A stretch of 8,338 bases of DNA from Pseudomonadota bacterium (GTDB taxonomy: Bacteria > Desulfobacterota > Desulfovibrionia > Desulfovibrionales > Desulfovibrionaceae): the NCBI GenBank assembly GCA_023453335.1, contig JAEXTU010000105.1, forward strand, positions 1 to 8,338. Direction: 5' to 3'. This document shows positions 7,038-8,338 of this stretch, piece by piece (position 1 is the stretch's first letter; every line of letters starts with the position of its first letter). Below the pieces are notes generated by a model. That model made no database searches. It was not told the origin of the DNA and saw only the letters and a program-made list of their open reading frames with translations. The position numbers and the translations under genes are program-made.

Positions 7038-7063
7038 TCAAAAAATCCGCCAGGATTTTTTGA
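7038..7063 (+). terminator. AT-rich perfect stem-loop: possible attenuating terminator or mRNA processing site
   Basis: TCAAAAAATCC, the 4-nt loop GCCA, then GGATTTTTTGA form a perfect 11-bp inverted repeat 7 nt after the mvhD stop. A run of six A pairs with a run of six T, a form seen in bidirectional intrinsic terminators. The G/C part of the stem is only two pairs and the T-run lies inside the stem, so strong termination is doubtful. The next gene follows in the same direction, so partial attenuation, transcript cleavage or 3'-end protection are equally possible. The inverted repeat is certain; its role is not. Confidence 0.4.
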
Positions 7064-7090
7064 AAAATACTGAGAACGGACGCGAAGCGA

Positions 7091-7104
7091 GGAGTTCCCC
7101 ATGG
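7091..7104 (+). repeat. Translation start leader, copy 2 (fdhB-like gene)
   Basis: This is the second exact copy of GGAGTTCCCCATGG, covering the ribosome site and ATG of the gene at 7101. Here an A before the GGAG improves the ribosome site to AGGAG. An AACGGA hexamer precedes both copies; it overlaps the first copy directly and lies about 10 nt upstream of the second. Confidence 0.6.
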
Positions 7105-8249
7105 CCACCACCGCCAAGCTCGAAGTCTCCAACGGCGACCTGCTGCAGTCGGTGCAGGCCTTCCTGCACCTGCTCATGGACGACGGCGGCATCGCCGGCC
7201 TGCTCACCCCGCTGCACCTGGCCCCGGGCGTGGTCATGCCCGCCCTGGTCACTGAGCCGGAACGCCTGAAGCAGGCCGACCCGCTGGCTCCCGCCTTCCC
7301 GCTGAACGCCGCCACCATCGCGGCCAAGCTCACCCGCGGCGGCTCGCCGGGCGGGGCCCTGGCCGCGGTGCTCCGCCCCTGTGAGGTGCGGGCCTTCGTG
7401 GAGTTGGTCAAGCTCAACCAGGGCAACCTGGAGGACCTGGCCATCATCAGCATCGACTGCCTGGGGGCCTACACCAACGCGGATTACCGCCGCTTCGCCG
7501 CGGGCCGCGAGGCTGTGGCCGCCACCGGCCAGTTCACGGCCCAGGCGCTGGCCGGCCGCACCCCGGACCCGGCCGACATCCCCCTGGCCAAGGCCTGCCG
7601 CGCCTGCGAGCATCCGGTGGCCTACAACGCGGACATCACCCTGGGCCTGGTGGGCCTGCGCGGGGCGGACCACCTGCTGGTGAGCGCCCACACCCCGCGC
7701 GGCGAGGCATTGCTCGCCAAGCTGCGCCTGCCCGACACCGTGGAGCCCACCGCGCGCAAGGACGCCCTGGCCGAACTGGTGGCCAGCCGGGTGAAGTTCC
7801 GGGACGAGATGTTCGCCGCCACCCGGGAGGCCACCGCCGGCATGCCCAGGCTGGCCGAGTACCTGGCGGCTTGCGTGGGCTGCTACAACTGCCGCGCCGC
7901 CTGCCCGGTGTGCTACTGCCGGGAGTGCGTGTTCCTCACCGACGTGTTCGACCACAAGCCCTGGCAGTACCTGGGCTGGGCCAAGGGCAAGTCCGCCCTG
8001 CGCCTGCCCACGGACACGGTCCTCTTCCACCTCACCCGGCTGGCCCACATGAGCCTGTCCTGCGTGGGCTGCGGCCAGTGCTCCAACGCCTGCCCCAACG
8101 ACGTGCCGGTCATGGAGCTGTTCCGCTCCGTGGCCGCCCGTACCCAGGAGGCGTTCGCCTACGAGCCGGGCCGCAGCCCGGACGAGGCCCTGCCCCTGGC
8201 GGTGTTCCAGGCCAAGGAGTTCGCCGAGGTCACGGGCGGCAGGGATTAG
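7101..8249 (+). CDS. FdhB/FrhB-family iron-sulfur subunit with HdrC-like C-terminal ferredoxin motif
   Basis: This 382-residue soluble protein resembles the beta subunit of F420-type formate dehydrogenase/hydrogenase. The FrhB/FdhB-like region includes AVLRPCEVRAFVELVKL (Cys94), ISIDCLGAY (Cys120) and KACRACEHP (Cys166, Cys169). A Cys-dense motif follows at 258-276 with seven Cys (C258, C261, C264, C268, C271, C273, C276), including the ACPVCYCRECVF run. A final ferredoxin motif has C321-x2-C324-x2-C327-x3-C331 followed by Pro. Such proteins carry FAD and [4Fe-4S] clusters. In formate-linked Hdr complexes FdhB docks to MvhD, so its place right after mvhD suggests it passes electrons to or from MvhD-HdrA (inference). 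No catalytic molybdenum or tungsten subunit is visible here, so it need not act on formate. The start has an AGGAG site 6 nt upstream; it ends in TAG, 23 bp before the next gene. Confidence 0.85.
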   Translation: MATTAKLEVSNGDLLQSVQAFLHLLMDDGGIAGLLTPLHLAPGVVMPALVTEPERLKQADPLAPAFPLNAATIAAKLTRGGSPGGALAAVLRPCEVRAFVELVKLNQGNLEDLAIISIDCLGAYTNADYRRFAAGREAVAATGQFTAQALAGRTPDPADIPLAKACRACEHPVAYNADITLGLVGLRGADHLLVSAHTPRGEALLAKLRLPDTVEPTARKDALAELVASRVKFRDEMFAATREATAGMPRLAEYLAACVGCYNCRAACPVCYCRECVFLTDVFDHKPWQYLGWAKGKSALRLPTDTVLFHLTRLAHMSLSCVGCGQCSNACPNDVPVMELFRSVAARTQEAFAYEPGRSPDEALPLAVFQAKEFAEVTGGRD

Positions 8250-8272
8250 GTCAGCCAAGGAGGAGCCGGGCC

Positions 8273-8338
8273 ATGAAGACGACATATGCGGCACTGGTGG
8301 TAGGCGCCGGCGTGGCCGGGATCCGCGCCGCCCTGGAC
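8273..8338 (+). CDS. N-terminus of a FAD-dependent oxidoreductase, probably a second HdrA-like/QmoA-like protein (truncated by window)
   Basis: The ATG at 8273 follows an excellent ribosome site, AAGGAGGAG (8257-8265), 7 nt upstream. Only 22 codons are visible. They begin MKTTYAALVV and contain a dinucleotide-binding GAGVAG at residues 11-16, then IRAALD, the start of a Rossmann FAD domain. The closeness of the first glycine motif to the N-terminus means it lacks the roughly 140-residue N-terminal HdrA domain found in the hdrA gene of this operon, as in QmoA and short HdrA-like proteins. The GAGIAGIQASLD stretch of the upstream HdrA is similar. The operon context favours HdrA-like, but any FAD/NAD(P)-binding oxidoreductase remains possible. 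Confidence 0.6.
   Translation, partial: MKTTYAALVVGAGVAGIRAALD

Noticed and set aside
7060..7100. A sigma-70 promoter from TTGAAA (7060-7065) for the fdhB-like gene
   Set aside because: No acceptable -10 element stands 16-18 nt downstream, and the hexamer is partly the arm of the hairpin.

Overview
The window is GC-rich (about two thirds G+C or more by eye). Its gene content fits an anaerobic, probably sulfate-reducing or syntrophic member of the Desulfobacterota (former Deltaproteobacteria). The evidence is soluble HdrA/MvhD/FrhB/FdhB-type electron-transfer genes next to an NtrC-type two-component system. I cannot name the genus from the sequence.

Layout. The left third (1-2916) is read on the minus strand. 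It holds a cytoplasmic PAS-PAS hybrid histidine kinase followed, with no gap (TGA then ATG), by an NtrC-family sigma-54 response regulator that runs off the left edge. A 373-bp divergent intergenic region (2917-3289) comes next. It contains a well-matched sigma-54 promoter pointing right (3228-3242), two interlocked TGTCTTG/CAAGACA dyads 75-115 bp upstream of the predicted start point, and a third related dyad nearer the kinase gene. The right part (3290-8338) is one co-directional gene set with gaps of 23-69 bp: an FrhB-family iron-sulfur flavoprotein, a full-length HdrA, MvhD, an FdhB/FrhB-family protein with two C-terminal iron-sulfur motifs, and the first 22 codons of a second FAD-dependent, probably HdrA-like or QmoA-like, protein.

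How the parts fit together (inference). The kinase is predicted to sense an intracellular, probably redox or metabolic, cue and phosphorylate Asp52 of the regulator. The regulator would bind the dyads and activate sigma-54 RNA polymerase at 3228-3242. The operon would make a cytoplasmic flavin-based electron-bifurcating or -confurcating complex built around HdrA. MvhD would act as the [2Fe-2S] relay into HdrA, and the two FrhB/FdhB-type subunits as possible entry or exit modules for a two-electron donor or acceptor. No HdrB, HdrC, hydrogenase or catalytic formate dehydrogenase subunit is visible, so the physical partners and substrates remain open.

Points worth a second look: the kinase's own receiver domain has Asn in place of the phosphoacceptor Asp; hdrA and mvhD are in the same frame, separated by one TAG and an otherwise open 12-codon linker; an AT-rich perfect 11-bp hairpin sits between mvhD and the next gene; and mvhD and the next gene share an identical 14-nt translation start region.
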